Shown here in pieces: positions 28,759 to 38,213 of a stretch of 64,000 bases of DNA (position 1 is its first letter; every line of letters starts with the position of its first letter). The translations under genes were made by a program, and so were the position numbers. The stretch spans positions 124,001 to 188,000 of the forward strand of contig NZ_BMZD01000004.1 in NCBI RefSeq assembly GCF_014652615.1. The letters are read 5' to 3'. Under the pieces are notes generated by a model that saw nothing but the letters and a program-made list of their open reading frames with translations, was not told the origin of the DNA and did no database searches. The DNA comes from Novosphingobium arvoryzae. Its GTDB lineage: Bacteria > Pseudomonadota > Alphaproteobacteria > Sphingomonadales > Sphingomonadaceae.

Positions 28759-29316
28759 TCAGCGGCAATCCTCGACCACGCGCGAAATCTCTGGCCAGCT
28801 GGGCAGATAGAGCGGCGGTGCGCCCGCCACGTCCAGCGCAAAGCGGCCGCGCGAAAACGCCACCGCATCCAGCACCGGATCGGTGGCGCGGATCTGCGCA
28901 ACCACCCAGTCCGGGGATGAAACCAGCGGTTCGCTGAGCAGCGGGCGGGTGCCGGTGGTGGTGGTCAGGGCCATCGGGACGTGGCCGGTGCTGGTGCCCG
29001 CGCGCCACAGGCGCACCTCGCCCAGGAATTTCTCGCACGTCAGCCGCGCCAGCGCGGTGCCACCGGGGGTGCTGAAGGTGGCGGTCGATCGGCCGTCCGC
29101 CATGCTCCAGCGCCAGTCGCCCTGGGTGATCGGCACGTCCCGCCAGTTTACGGCCGGGGCGGGCGGGGGCAGCGGTGCGGGCCGGGCCGCGGGTGGCGGC
29201 GGGGGCGGCGGGGCGACCGGAGCCGGCGGCGGCGCGGCGCATGACCCCAGCAGCGCCATGGCGGCCAAGGCGAGCGCAAGGGGCAGGGGGCGATGGGCCG
29301 GTACGATTGCCTTCAT
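28759..29316 (-). CDS. Proline-rich lipoprotein, hypothetical
   Basis: A 185-residue lipoprotein: hydrophobic leader LALALAAMALLGSC ends in a lipobox with Cys at residue 26. Residues 27-55 are a Pro/Ala linker that could cross the peptidoglycan, followed by a compact domain of about 130 residues (NWRDVPITQGDWRWSMADGR, FALDVAGAPPLYLPSWPEI) that I do not recognise beyond similar sphingomonad hypotheticals. The last residues include a Cys (EDCR). It is divergent from tlyA and upstream of the ilvE leader. Function unknown. Confidence 0.8.
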   Translation of the reverse strand: MKAIVPAHRPLPLALALAAMALLGSCAAPPPAPVAPPPPPPPAARPAPLPPPAPAVNWRDVPITQGDWRWSMADGRSTATFSTPGGTALARLTCEKFLGEVRLWRAGTSTGHVPMALTTTTGTRPLLSEPLVSSPDWVVAQIRATDPVLDAVAFSRGRFALDVAGAPPLYLPSWPEISRVVEDCR

Positions 29317-29394
29317 CGCCTACCTATGGAATGAGCCGCCGGGCATCACAAGTCCCCAACCGCGTTTGCGAACGCCTGATCCGATAGACCAAGC

Positions 29395-30153
29395 ATGACC
29401 GGCAAACCTGCGAAAAAGCCCGGAAAAGTCCGCGTCGACCAGTTGCTGGTCGAGCGTGGACTGGTTGAAAGCCGGGCCCGCGCACAGGCGCTGGTGCTGG
29501 CCGGGCTGGTGTTTCACGGCGAGGCGAAAGTGGCCAAGCCCGGCCAGACGGTGCCGGCCGACGCGGTGCTGGACGTGCGCGGGCGCGACCATCCGTGGGT
29601 TTCGCGCGGCGGGATCAAGCTGGCCCATGCGATCGAGCACTTCGGGCTCGATCCGGCCGGGGTCACCGCGATGGACATCGGCAGTTCGACCGGGGGCTTT
29701 ACCGATGTGCTGCTCAGCAAGGGCGCGGCGCACGTGTTCGCGGTCGATTCAGGGACGAACCAGCTGGCGTGGAAACTGCGGCAGGACCCGCGCGTGACCG
29801 TGCTGGAACAGACCAGCGCGCGGGTACTGACGGTGGACCACATCACCGCGCCGTGCCAGTGGGTGGTGTGCGACGCCAGCTTCATCGCGCTGGCCAAAGT
29901 GCTGGATGTGCCGCTGAAACTGGCCGCGCCGCAGTGCCAGCTGGTGGCGCTGATCAAGCCGCAGTTCGAAGTCGGGCGCGAGGAAGTGGGCAAGGGCGGG
30001 GTGGTGCGCGACCCCGCGCTCCACGCACGGGTTTGCGCTGAGGTGCGCGGCTGGATCGAAGCGTTGAGATGGCAGGTGCAGGGGATTGTCGAAAGCCCGA
30101 TCACGGGGCCGGAGGGCAACGTGGAGTTCCTGATCGCCGCCCGGCGCGGTTAA
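29395..30153 (+). CDS. tlyA: TlyA-family rRNA 2'-O-methyltransferase
   Basis: A 252-residue protein with an N-terminal S4 RNA-binding domain (RVDQLLVERGLVESRARAQ, residues about 12-65) and an FtsJ-like methyltransferase domain whose SAM loop is AMDIGSSTGGFTDVLLSKGA. LVALIKPQFEVGREEVGKGG is the typical TlyA block. Members methylate 16S and/or 23S rRNA ribose 2'-O in cytidines and are often misnamed hemolysin A. It is followed by tspO after 80 bases. Confidence 0.93.
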   Translation: MTGKPAKKPGKVRVDQLLVERGLVESRARAQALVLAGLVFHGEAKVAKPGQTVPADAVLDVRGRDHPWVSRGGIKLAHAIEHFGLDPAGVTAMDIGSSTGGFTDVLLSKGAAHVFAVDSGTNQLAWKLRQDPRVTVLEQTSARVLTVDHITAPCQWVVCDASFIALAKVLDVPLKLAAPQCQLVALIKPQFEVGREEVGKGGVVRDPALHARVCAEVRGWIEALRWQVQGIVESPITGPEGNVEFLIAARRG

Positions 30154-30233
30154 GCCGCGTTAACACACCATTGCATAAGGGAAATCCGCCCGCCAATATC
30201 CGCGCCGGTCGCAATCCGAATCGTAGGTGTCCG

Positions 30234-30791
30234 ATGAGTGAGCTTGCATCCCCAGGCCAGTTGAGAGCGGCGTTCCTGCGCTGGTCGCTGTTCCTGGTTC
30301 CGGGGGTCCTGTTGCTGGGCTTCTTCTCTGGACGGATGGCGAACAGCGGTCCGGGCAATCCGTGGTTCACGGATCTGGTCAAGCCGGAGATCTATCCGCC
30401 GCCGGCAACGTTCGGGATCGTCTGGTCGATCCTCTACGTGATGATGGGATTTGCCCTGGCCATGGTGGTCACCGCGCGCGGCGCGCCGGGGCGCGGCATG
30501 GCGATTTTCGCGTTCGTGTTCCAGTTGCTGCTCAACCTGGCATGGTCGCCGCTGTTCTTCGGTGCGCACCAGATCAGCGCGGCGTTGGCCCTGCTGGGCG
30601 TGCTGGCGGTGGCGCTGGCGGGGACGATCTTCCTGTTCCACGCCGTCCGCCCGCTCGCCGCGTATCTGCTGGTGCCCTATCTGGCGTGGGTCCTGTTCGC
30701 GAGCGTGCTGAACTGGCAGTTCCTGCAACTCAATCCCGATGCCGATGGCGCTTCCGGCGGGGAAGCGGTAACCTCGGTGGAATTCCAGTAG
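30234..30791 (+). CDS. tspO: TspO/MBR family tryptophan-rich sensory protein
   Basis: A 185-residue membrane protein with five helices. NPWFTDLVKPEIYPPPATFG and IVWSILYVMMGFALAMVV are the conserved first loop and second helix, then NLAWSPLFFGAHQISAALAL and YLAWVLFASVLNWQFLQLN, including the Trp/Asn positions of the family. TspO binds porphyrins and cholesterol-like ligands and tunes tetrapyrrole or stress responses. ATG 30234 gives the proper length; an upstream open frame overlaps tlyA and is dismissed. Confidence 0.92.
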   Translation: MSELASPGQLRAAFLRWSLFLVPGVLLLGFFSGRMANSGPGNPWFTDLVKPEIYPPPATFGIVWSILYVMMGFALAMVVTARGAPGRGMAIFAFVFQLLLNLAWSPLFFGAHQISAALALLGVLAVALAGTIFLFHAVRPLAAYLLVPYLAWVLFASVLNWQFLQLNPDADGASGGEAVTSVEFQ

Positions 30792-30833
30792 CGGGCCCTT
30801 GAACCGCTCCGCAATCAGGACCATCTGACGCCC

Positions 30834-31088
30834 ATGCAAAGCGAAAACCCCCTGCTCGCCGATATTGCCAAGCTGATGAACAGCGCCGCCGGAACCGTGG
30901 CCGGAATGGGCCGCGAAGCCCGCGATGCCGCGCGCGAACGCCTGAAGGAAGGGCTGGGCGGGCTGGACTTCGTCAGCCGCGAGGAATTCGACACGGTCAA
31001 GGAAATGGCCGCCAAGGCGCGGGAAGAGAACGAAAAGCTGGCTGAGCGGCTGGCCGCGCTGGAAGCGGCGCTGGCAAAGAAGAAGTAG
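30834..31088 (+). CDS. ubiK: Ubiquinone biosynthesis accessory factor UbiK (BMFP/YqiC family)
   Basis: An 84-residue helical protein. The N-terminal part NPLLADIAKLMNSAAGTVAG is the membrane-interacting amphipathic helix, and the C-terminal FVSREEFDTVKEMAAKAREE-type coiled coil with the Lys-rich end is the trimerising region known from YqiC/BMFP. UbiK assists the UbiJ-containing complex of late ubiquinone synthesis. It lies 42 bases after tspO and 59 before recO. Confidence 0.9.
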   Translation: MQSENPLLADIAKLMNSAAGTVAGMGREARDAARERLKEGLGGLDFVSREEFDTVKEMAAKAREENEKLAERLAALEAALAKKK

Positions 31089-31147
31089 GCTTCCGGCATT
31101 CCGCCGCGCGCCTTGAGTAAGGCGCCAAAACCCGCCACACCGCGCTG

Positions 31148-31750
31148 ATGCAGTTGCGCGCCCAAGCCCTTGTCTGCGCCGTTCGCGCCCACGGAGAAAC
31201 CGCTGCCATCGCGCGGTTGCTGACGGCGGAGCACGGGCTGGTCGCGAGCTATGTGGCCGGCGGGCGCGGGCGCAACCTGCGGCCCGTGCTGATCCCCGGC
31301 AACGTGGTGGATGCCGAATTGCGCGCCCGGTCCGATGCGCAGCTGCCGTTCGCGCGGCTGGAACTGGTGGCCAGCCGGGGGCCGTGGCTGAACGAGCCGC
31401 TGCCCGCCGCGGCCATCGGCTGGGCCTGTGCGCTGATCGCCAGCGCCTTGCCGGAACGCCAGCCCTATCCCGCGCTGCACGCGGCGCTGAATGCGCTGCT
31501 CGATGCGGTGTGCCACGCGCCCTCGGCGCGCGGATGGCTGCCGGGGATGATCGCGTTCGAGGGGCTGGTCTTGCGCGAACTGGGCTATGGAGCTGTCCCA
31601 AGGCCGGACGGCAATGCCGAATGGAGCGTGCAACTGGCCGGATTCGATGCGCTGGGGCCGCTGATCGAGCGCTATGCGCTTGCCGAACGGCGCGGCGGTG
31701 TTATGGGGGCGCGCACCATGCTGCGCGAGCGGCTGGCCCGGATCAGCTAG
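31148..31750 (+). CDS. recO: DNA repair protein RecO
   Basis: A 200-residue protein with an N-terminal OB fold ([42 protein letters not shown]) and an alpha-helical C-terminal domain ([12 protein letters not shown]). RecO loads RecA onto SSB-coated single-stranded DNA with RecR in gap repair. It is somewhat short compared with about 240 residues in E. coli, but complete in layout; the zinc-finger Cys set of some RecO proteins is absent. leuB starts 13 bases after its stop. Confidence 0.92.
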   Translation: MQLRAQALVCAVRAHGETAAIARLLTAEHGLVASYVAGGRGRNLRPVLIPGNVVDAELRARSDAQLPFARLELVASRGPWLNEPLPAAAIGWACALIASALPERQPYPALHAALNALLDAVCHAPSARGWLPGMIAFEGLVLRELGYGAVPRPDGNAEWSVQLAGFDALGPLIERYALAERRGGVMGARTMLRERLARIS

Positions 31751-31763
31751 CGTTGGAATTCCC

Positions 31764-32807
<1,044 letters not shown>

Positions 32808-32809
32808 CC

Positions 32810-33937
32810 ATGACCCTGCGGCTTGGCGTCGTCCTCCCCACTTTCAACGAGCGCAAGAACCTGCGCGGCATGGTCGAGCGGCTGGATGCCGCGCTGGCTG
32901 GCATTCCGTGGGAAGTGATCGTGGTGGACGACAACAGCCCCGATGGCACCGCCGATGAGGCGCGCGCCATCGCGCAGGACGATCCGCGCGTGCGCGTGAT
33001 CCAGCGGATCGGGCGGCGCGGGCTGTCCTCCGCCGCGATCGAGGGGATGTGCGCCACCGCCGCCCCGGTGGTCGCCGTGATGGACGCCGACCACCAGCAC
33101 GATCCGGCGCTGCTGCCCGGCATGCTGGCCGCGATCGAAAGCGGCAACCACGACCTGGCCTATGCCAGCCGCTTTGCCGAAGGGTCGAGCACCGAGGAGT
33201 GGGGCCGGCCCGACCGGGTCAAGGCATCGAACCTGGCCAACCGCATCGCCAACAAGGTGACCGGCGTCGAACTGTCCGACCCGATGAGCGGCTATTTCAT
33301 GCTCCGTACCGAAGTGCTGCGCGCCGATGCCCACCGCCTGTCGGGCGTGGGCTTCAAGATCCTGCTCGATATTCTCGCCACGGTCGAAGCGCCGCTGCGG
33401 ATCAAGGAATTCCCGATGAACTTCGCCGCCCGCGCCGAGGGGGAGAGCAAGCTCGACCGGACGGTCGTGTTCGAATTCCTCGTCGGGCTCTACGACAAGT
33501 GGCTGGGCCGCATCATCCCGACGCGCTTCGCACTGTTCGGCACGGTCGGCGCGCTGGGCGTGTTCGTCCAGCTGGGCGTGCTGTGGATCATGCTCCACCT
33601 CGTGTTCGGAGAGCGGTTCGTCTACGGCAACTGGGACGAAAGCACGACCTTCAACGTCGCCAACACGGTCGCCGCCGTGGTCGCGATGACGTTCAACTTC
33701 GTGCTGAACAACGAGCTGACCTATTCCGACAAGCGCCTGCGCGGGCTTGGGCCCGTGCTGAAGGGCTGGGCACAGTTCGCGCTGACCTGTTCGCTGGGCC
33801 TGCTGACCAATGTCGGTTCGGCCGCCGTGCTCAAGGGCATGGGGATCAACGATGTCGTCGCGGTGATCGCGGGGATCGTGCTGGGCTCGGTCTGGAACTT
33901 CGCGCTGTCGAACAAGTTCGTCTGGGGCAAGTACTGA
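32810..33937 (+). CDS. Polyprenyl-phosphate mannose/glucose synthase fused to a GtrA domain
   Basis: A 375-residue inner-membrane protein. Residues 1-235 are a GT2 domain of the DPM1 type: VVLPTFNERKNLRGMVERLD, VIVVDDNSPDGTADEARAIA, VVAVMDADHQHDP (DXD-like) and MNFAARAEGESKL. Residues about 240-375 hold four helices of a GtrA domain. It likely charges undecaprenyl phosphate with a hexose and helps move it across the membrane. It begins two bases after leuB. A GT39 transferase able to use such a donor is encoded at 35100-36380. Confidence 0.9.
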   Translation: MTLRLGVVLPTFNERKNLRGMVERLDAALAGIPWEVIVVDDNSPDGTADEARAIAQDDPRVRVIQRIGRRGLSSAAIEGMCATAAPVVAVMDADHQHDPALLPGMLAAIESGNHDLAYASRFAEGSSTEEWGRPDRVKASNLANRIANKVTGVELSDPMSGYFMLRTEVLRADAHRLSGVGFKILLDILATVEAPLRIKEFPMNFAARAEGESKLDRTVVFEFLVGLYDKWLGRIIPTRFALFGTVGALGVFVQLGVLWIMLHLVFGERFVYGNWDESTTFNVANTVAAVVAMTFNFVLNNELTYSDKRLRGLGPVLKGWAQFALTCSLGLLTNVGSAAVLKGMGINDVVAVIAGIVLGSVWNFALSNKFVWGKY

Positions 33938-33942
33938 GCGCG

Positions 33943-33968
33943 TCTCCCTCCCCTGCCGGGGAGGGAGA
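33943..33968. terminator. Bidirectional terminator-like palindrome between convergent genes
   Basis: An 11-bp perfect stem, TCTCCCTCCCC (33943-33953) with GGGGAGGGAGA (33958-33968), has a TGCC loop and lies between the stops of the glycosyltransferase (plus) and the oxidoreductase (minus). Neither side has a clear U-run, so it may be a GC-rich repeat that blocks or stabilises both messages. Confidence 0.55.
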
Positions 33969-33976
33969 TAACAGGT

Positions 33977-35053
33977 TCAGCCCTCTACAAAGCCCTTCCA
34001 CGTCGCCATGTAGTTCAGGAACGCGTCGCCCAGCCCTTCGGCGGCGAGGTGCGCCCGCGTGACCGGCGTGGGGGTGCTGGCAAAGGTCGGATCGGCCAGA
34101 ACCCGTGCCGCGAAATCGTGGTGCAGGATCGCGCCGCGCCCGATCAGGACGAAATCCGCCCCGGCATCGAGGCAGGCCTGCACTTTGGCCGCGTCCATGA
34201 TCTTGCCGGCCACGCCCAGCCGGGTGTTCCCCCGCTCCAGCGCGGTGAAGTGATGGATCAGCGGCTTGTCCGCAAACTCCGGCTCTTCCGGAGTCTTGAA
34301 GCAATCCCACAGCGACATGTCGAGGTAGTCGAGCTGGCCGCCGGTCATCACGCTCTGCGCCAGTTCCAGCGCCTCGGCCATGCGGATGCCAAAGCGTTCG
34401 GGCGAGAGGCGCAGGCCCACCTGGAAATCCGGCCGGGTCGCGGCGCGGACGCCGTCGATCACTTCGCGGATGATCCGGGCACGGCCTGCGAAGTCGCCGC
34501 CATAGCCATCGGTGCGCTGGTTGTTGTCCGCATCGAGGAACTGGGCCAGCACATAGCCATGCGCACCGTGAATCTCGACCCCGTCGAACCCGGCGCGTTC
34601 GGCGCGGACGGCGGCGGCGATGAAATCATCGCGCAGGTGTTCGACCTCGGCGGTGGTCAGGGCGCGCGATCCGGTCGCTTCATCGGCATACGGGCCTTGC
34701 GGCGCTTCGCCGATCAGGTCCTTGGGAGAGCGGATGCCCGCGTGGTGGAGCTGCACCGATGACAGCGCGCCGCCCGCGCGGATCGCATCGGCCAGCTGCG
34801 TCAGGCGCGGCAGGTGATCGTCGGACCAGATGCCCAGCTGACCGGGAAAGCCCTGGCCCTGCCGCTGGACGTGGGCGGCGGCGGTCATCACCAGCCCCAT
34901 GCCGCCCTGCGCACGCATCGTCAGCCACCGGATTTCGTCATCCGACAGCGTGCCGTCGGGATGGCTCTGCAGGTTGGTCAGCGGGGCCAGCATCATGCGG
35001 TTGGCCATCGCCGGGCCACGCGTGAAGGTCAGCGGCGCACTGGGTGTGGTCAT
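33977..35053 (-). CDS. NADH:flavin oxidoreductase (Old Yellow Enzyme family)
   Basis: A 358-residue FMN-dependent ene-reductase with a TIM-barrel fold. FTRGPAMANRMMLAPLTN is the N-terminal FMN segment, SVQLHHAGIR and GFDGVEIHGAHGYVLAQFLD carry active-site His residues, then FVLIGRGAILHHDFAARVL is the phosphate-binding end. The sequence branch (WLTMRAQGGMGLVMTAAAHV) is the group lacking the C-terminal Fe-S module of 2,4-dienoyl-CoA reductase. It reduces activated C=C bonds; the substrate is unknown. It stands alone between convergent and same-strand neighbours. Confidence 0.92.
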   Translation of the reverse strand: MTTPSAPLTFTRGPAMANRMMLAPLTNLQSHPDGTLSDDEIRWLTMRAQGGMGLVMTAAAHVQRQGQGFPGQLGIWSDDHLPRLTQLADAIRAGGALSSVQLHHAGIRSPKDLIGEAPQGPYADEATGSRALTTAEVEHLRDDFIAAAVRAERAGFDGVEIHGAHGYVLAQFLDADNNQRTDGYGGDFAGRARIIREVIDGVRAATRPDFQVGLRLSPERFGIRMAEALELAQSVMTGGQLDYLDMSLWDCFKTPEEPEFADKPLIHHFTALERGNTRLGVAGKIMDAAKVQACLDAGADFVLIGRGAILHHDFAARVLADPTFASTPTPVTRAHLAAEGLGDAFLNYMATWKGFVEG

Positions 35054-35099
35054 ATTGCGAATTCCTCCTGTTTGACCCGCAATATGGAGATCATTCGGC

Positions 35100-36380
35100 T
35101 CAGCGCCAGCTACGCAGCCACATCCATTGTTCGTAACTCATCTTGCCGCCAGACAGCGGCGCGGCGGAGATGATCGGATAGAACCACGCGAACAACGCCG
35201 CGCTGCCCACCAGCACCGCCGGGGCCAGCCAGCGCCAGCGGTCCGCGCGGCCCCACGCGTCTTCCAGCGCCAGCGCGAGGCAGGCCATCAGGAAGGTGCC
35301 GGGCAGCAGGTAGTGGTAATAGAACTGCACCGGCTTGCCCGACAGCGCCCAGAACGCCAGGCTGACCAGATAGAGCAGCGCAAAGCCCAGCGCATCACGG
35401 CGATCATGCCGGATTCCGGTCCACACGCACCAGATCAGCGCGGGCAGCCCGGCCAGCATCGTCAGCGGATTGCCGATCAGCACGATCCCGCGCTGCACGC
35501 CGTCCACCACCTCGTACAGATACCAGATCGCGCGCTGGTTGATCACCCATTGCCACCACTGGCTGCGATAGGGGTGGGGCTTCACCACGCTGTCCTGCAA
35601 TTGCAGCATGTACTGGTGCCAGCCGATCGGATCGAACGGATCGACCGGCAGCCTGGTCCAGTGGAACGCTGGCCAGAAGGTCAGCCAGTAGACCGCCAGC
35701 GGCACGATCCCCAGCCACAGCGCGGCTTCGGGCAGGGACATGCCCGGCACCGCGCCGCCATCCTTCGCCCACAGGAACCGCTTGCCGGTATCGGCCAGCT
35801 TCAGCCGCGCAAACACCAGTCCCGGCACCACCAGCAGCGGCGCCACGCTCCACTTCGCGCCCAGCGCCAGCCCCAGCGCGATCCCGCCGCCCGCCAACCG
35901 CCAGCGCGCCGATGCCGGGCAGCGCAGCGCACTGACGCAAAGCCACAGGCCGACCATCGCCAGCATCGCCATCACCATGTCGAGCATCGCGATGCGGCTT
36001 TCGACGAACCACAGGAAATTGGTGGCGAGCAGGAATTGCGCCGCCAGCGTCACCGCGCGGCGCTGGGTGGCGAACCACATCAGCCGGGCGAAGGCGAACA
36101 GGCCGATGGCTCCGGCCAGCGCGGAGGGCGCGCGCCAGTACAGCGGCTTGTCCCCCAGCCAGGCAATCGCCCCGGCCAGCACGGTCTTGCCCAGCATGGG
36201 GTGTTCGGGATTGAACCGCGTGCAGTCCAGCAAGTGCCGCGCGGCGGTGACGTAGTGAACCTCGTCGAAATAGATCCGCGACGGGATGCCAAGGCGCCAC
36301 CACACCAGCGCGAGGAAGAACACGGCGATCACCGCGCTCCAGTCGGCGGGATCCCGTTCGGCGGTCATGCTGCGGCCCAT
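35100..36380 (-). CDS. GT39-type dolichyl-phosphate-mannose--protein mannosyltransferase homologue
   Basis: A 426-residue integral membrane protein with about ten helices. The first periplasmic loop has the PMT hallmark RIYFDEVHYVTAARHLLD with the catalytic-type DE pair, followed by NPEHPMLGKTVLAGA and a later WPAFHWTRLPVDPFDP loop. Its donor would be polyprenyl-phosphate mannose, for which the fused GT2-GtrA enzyme at 32810 is a candidate maker. Substrates could be exported proteins, or a lipid as in ArnT relatives. Start 36380 or 36368 (MTAERD) is undecided. Confidence 0.85.
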   Translation of the reverse strand: MGRSMTAERDPADWSAVIAVFFLALVWWRLGIPSRIYFDEVHYVTAARHLLDCTRFNPEHPMLGKTVLAGAIAWLGDKPLYWRAPSALAGAIGLFAFARLMWFATQRRAVTLAAQFLLATNFLWFVESRIAMLDMVMAMLAMVGLWLCVSALRCPASARWRLAGGGIALGLALGAKWSVAPLLVVPGLVFARLKLADTGKRFLWAKDGGAVPGMSLPEAALWLGIVPLAVYWLTFWPAFHWTRLPVDPFDPIGWHQYMLQLQDSVVKPHPYRSQWWQWVINQRAIWYLYEVVDGVQRGIVLIGNPLTMLAGLPALIWCVWTGIRHDRRDALGFALLYLVSLAFWALSGKPVQFYYHYLLPGTFLMACLALALEDAWGRADRWRWLAPAVLVGSAALFAWFYPIISAAPLSGGKMSYEQWMWLRSWR

Positions 36381-36462
36381 GGGCAGCGGGATTAGAGCGC
36401 GCGCGCGCCGAGCGCAACGCCCCTTGCACCGCTGCGGCCGCGCTCCTAGAGCCGGACGCACT

Positions 36463-37668
36463 ATGAAACGCACCACCGGAACTGACCGTTCGATCACCCG
36501 CACCTGGCGCCCCGCAACGCAGGCCGTGCGCGCCGGCACCTGGCGCAGCGAGCAGGGCGAGACGAGCGAGGCGATCTTCATGACGTCGGGCTTCACGTTC
36601 GACAGCGCCGCCACTGTCGCCGCGCGCTTTGCGGGCGAGGAGCAGGGGATGACCTATTCCCGCCTCCAGAACCCGACCGTGGCGATGCTGGAAGAACGCA
36701 TCGCGCTGATGGACGGGGCCGAGGCGTGCCGGGTGCAGGCCACGGGCATGGCCGCGATGACCACCGCGCTGCTGTGCCAGCTGAGCCAGGGCGACCACGT
36801 GGTCGCCGCGCGCGCCGCGTTCGGTTCGTGCCGCTGGCTGGTCGATCAACTGTTCCCGCGCTTCGGGATCGAATCCACGACCATCGACGCGCGCGACAAC
36901 GCCCAGTGGGAAGCCGCGATCCGGCCCAACACCAAGGTGTTCTTCTTCGAAACGCCCGCCAACCCGACAATGGACATTGTCGACCTGCAGTTCGTCTGCG
37001 ATCTGGCGCGCCGTCATGGGATCACCACGGTGGTCGACAACGCGTTCTGCACGTCGGCCCTGCAGCGCCCGATCGAATTCGGTGCGGACGTGGTGGCCTA
37101 TTCCGCGACCAAGCTGATGGACGGGCAGGGCCGGGTGCTGGCCGGGGCCGTCACTGGCTCGGCCGATTTCATCAACAACGTGCTGCTGCCGTTCCAGCGC
37201 AACACGGGGCCGAACCTTTCGCCGTTCAACGCCTGGGTCGTGCTGAAGGGTCTGGAAACGCTGGACCTGCGCGTGAAACGGCAGAGCGAGAACGCGCTGA
37301 AGGTCGGGCAGTTCCTCGAAGGGCGCGTGCCCAAGATCAACCATCCGGGCCTTGCCAGCCATCCGCAGCATGAATTGGCGGCAAAGCAGATGGATGCCTG
37401 CGGCTCGATCTTCTCGTTCGAGGTGGAGGACCGCGCGCAGGCCTTTGCGCTGCTTGATGCGCTGACCCTGATCGACATTTCCAACAACATCGGGGATTCG
37501 CGCTCGCTGATGTGCCACAACGCGTCGACCACGCATTATTCGGTCAGCGCCGAGGCGCGCGCCGAAATGGGCGTGACCGACGGGATGCTGCGCCTGAACG
37601 TGGGGCTGGAAGATCCGCAGGACCTGATCGAGGACCTGGACCAGGCGCTGCGCCAGGCGGGGCTGTAG
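36463..37668 (+). CDS. metZ: O-succinylhomoserine sulfhydrylase MetZ
   Basis: A 401-residue PLP enzyme of the Cys/Met metabolism family that makes homocysteine directly from O-succinylhomoserine and sulfide. EQGMTYSRLQNPTVAMLEER is the N-terminal signature, FFETPANPTMDIVDL and ITTVVDNAFCTSALQRP line the cofactor, and the PLP lysine is K217 in YSATKLMDGQGR. The DGQGR segment is characteristic of MetZ. ATG 36463 is preferred over upstream in-frame codons because the start MKRTTGTDRSITRTWRPATQ fits family N-termini. apaG follows. Confidence 0.94.
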   Translation: MKRTTGTDRSITRTWRPATQAVRAGTWRSEQGETSEAIFMTSGFTFDSAATVAARFAGEEQGMTYSRLQNPTVAMLEERIALMDGAEACRVQATGMAAMTTALLCQLSQGDHVVAARAAFGSCRWLVDQLFPRFGIESTTIDARDNAQWEAAIRPNTKVFFFETPANPTMDIVDLQFVCDLARRHGITTVVDNAFCTSALQRPIEFGADVVAYSATKLMDGQGRVLAGAVTGSADFINNVLLPFQRNTGPNLSPFNAWVVLKGLETLDLRVKRQSENALKVGQFLEGRVPKINHPGLASHPQHELAAKQMDACGSIFSFEVEDRAQAFALLDALTLIDISNNIGDSRSLMCHNASTTHYSVSAEARAEMGVTDGMLRLNVGLEDPQDLIEDLDQALRQAGL

Positions 37669-37747
37669 GTTTCGCACTGCCATTGCGGAAGCAAATTGCC
37701 CTTTCGCCCCATTGTCGGGGCGGGCGGCAGGCGTTACCTTGGGTTCC

Positions 37748-38146
37748 ATGAAGGAGCTGTTCCAACACGCTGCCATGACCGAGGGCGTGACCGTGCGGGT
37801 CGCGGTCAATTTCCTGCCTGAGCAATCGCGGATCGAGGCGGGCAAGTGGTTCTGGGTCTATCACATCCGGATCGAGAACGGTTCGGATCAGCCGATCCAG
37901 CTGCTCACCCGGCACTGGCGGATCACCGACGGGCGCGGGATGGTCAACTTCGTCGAGGGTGAGGGCGTGGTGGGCGAAACCCCGCTGCTCCAGCCGGGGC
38001 AGAGCCACGATTACGTCTCCGGCTGTCCGCTGACGACGCCGCATGGCAGCATGGAAGGCCACTATACCTTCCGGCGCGAGGACGGCTCGCTGTTTCAGGC
38101 GGCGATCCCGTTCTTCCCGCTGGCCGCGCCCGCCACGGCGGGCTGA
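37748..38146 (+). CDS. apaG: ApaG domain protein (Co2+/Mg2+ efflux-associated)
   Basis: A 132-residue beta-sandwich protein with a fibronectin III-like fold. VTVRVAVNFLPEQSRIEAGK, YHIRIENGSDQPIQLLTRHW and ITDGRGMVNFVEGEGVVGE are conserved ApaG blocks, and GCPLTTPHGSMEGHYTF is the C-terminal signature. Its molecular role is unclear; E. coli ApaG affects Co2+ resistance and Ap4A control. It follows metZ by 79 bases; that gap contains the GC hairpin CGCCCC/GGGGCG but no U-run. Confidence 0.93.
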   Translation: MKELFQHAAMTEGVTVRVAVNFLPEQSRIEAGKWFWVYHIRIENGSDQPIQLLTRHWRITDGRGMVNFVEGEGVVGETPLLQPGQSHDYVSGCPLTTPHGSMEGHYTFRREDGSLFQAAIPFFPLAAPATAG

Positions 38147-38213
38147 CGGCGGCTCCGGCTACGGGCCGACGAATCCCATTGCCCCGCCGCGCTGCCCGCC
38201 ATAGGGAGAGCGC

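Noticed and set aside
33943..33968. Attachment or insertion-sequence end
   Set aside because: A single GC-rich palindrome between convergent stops without target duplication or transposase; better explained as a terminator-like repeat.
35404..37845. An 813-codon minus-strand frame crossing the GT39 gene and metZ
   Set aside because: It runs opposite metZ and in another frame of the GT39 gene; both are firmly identified.
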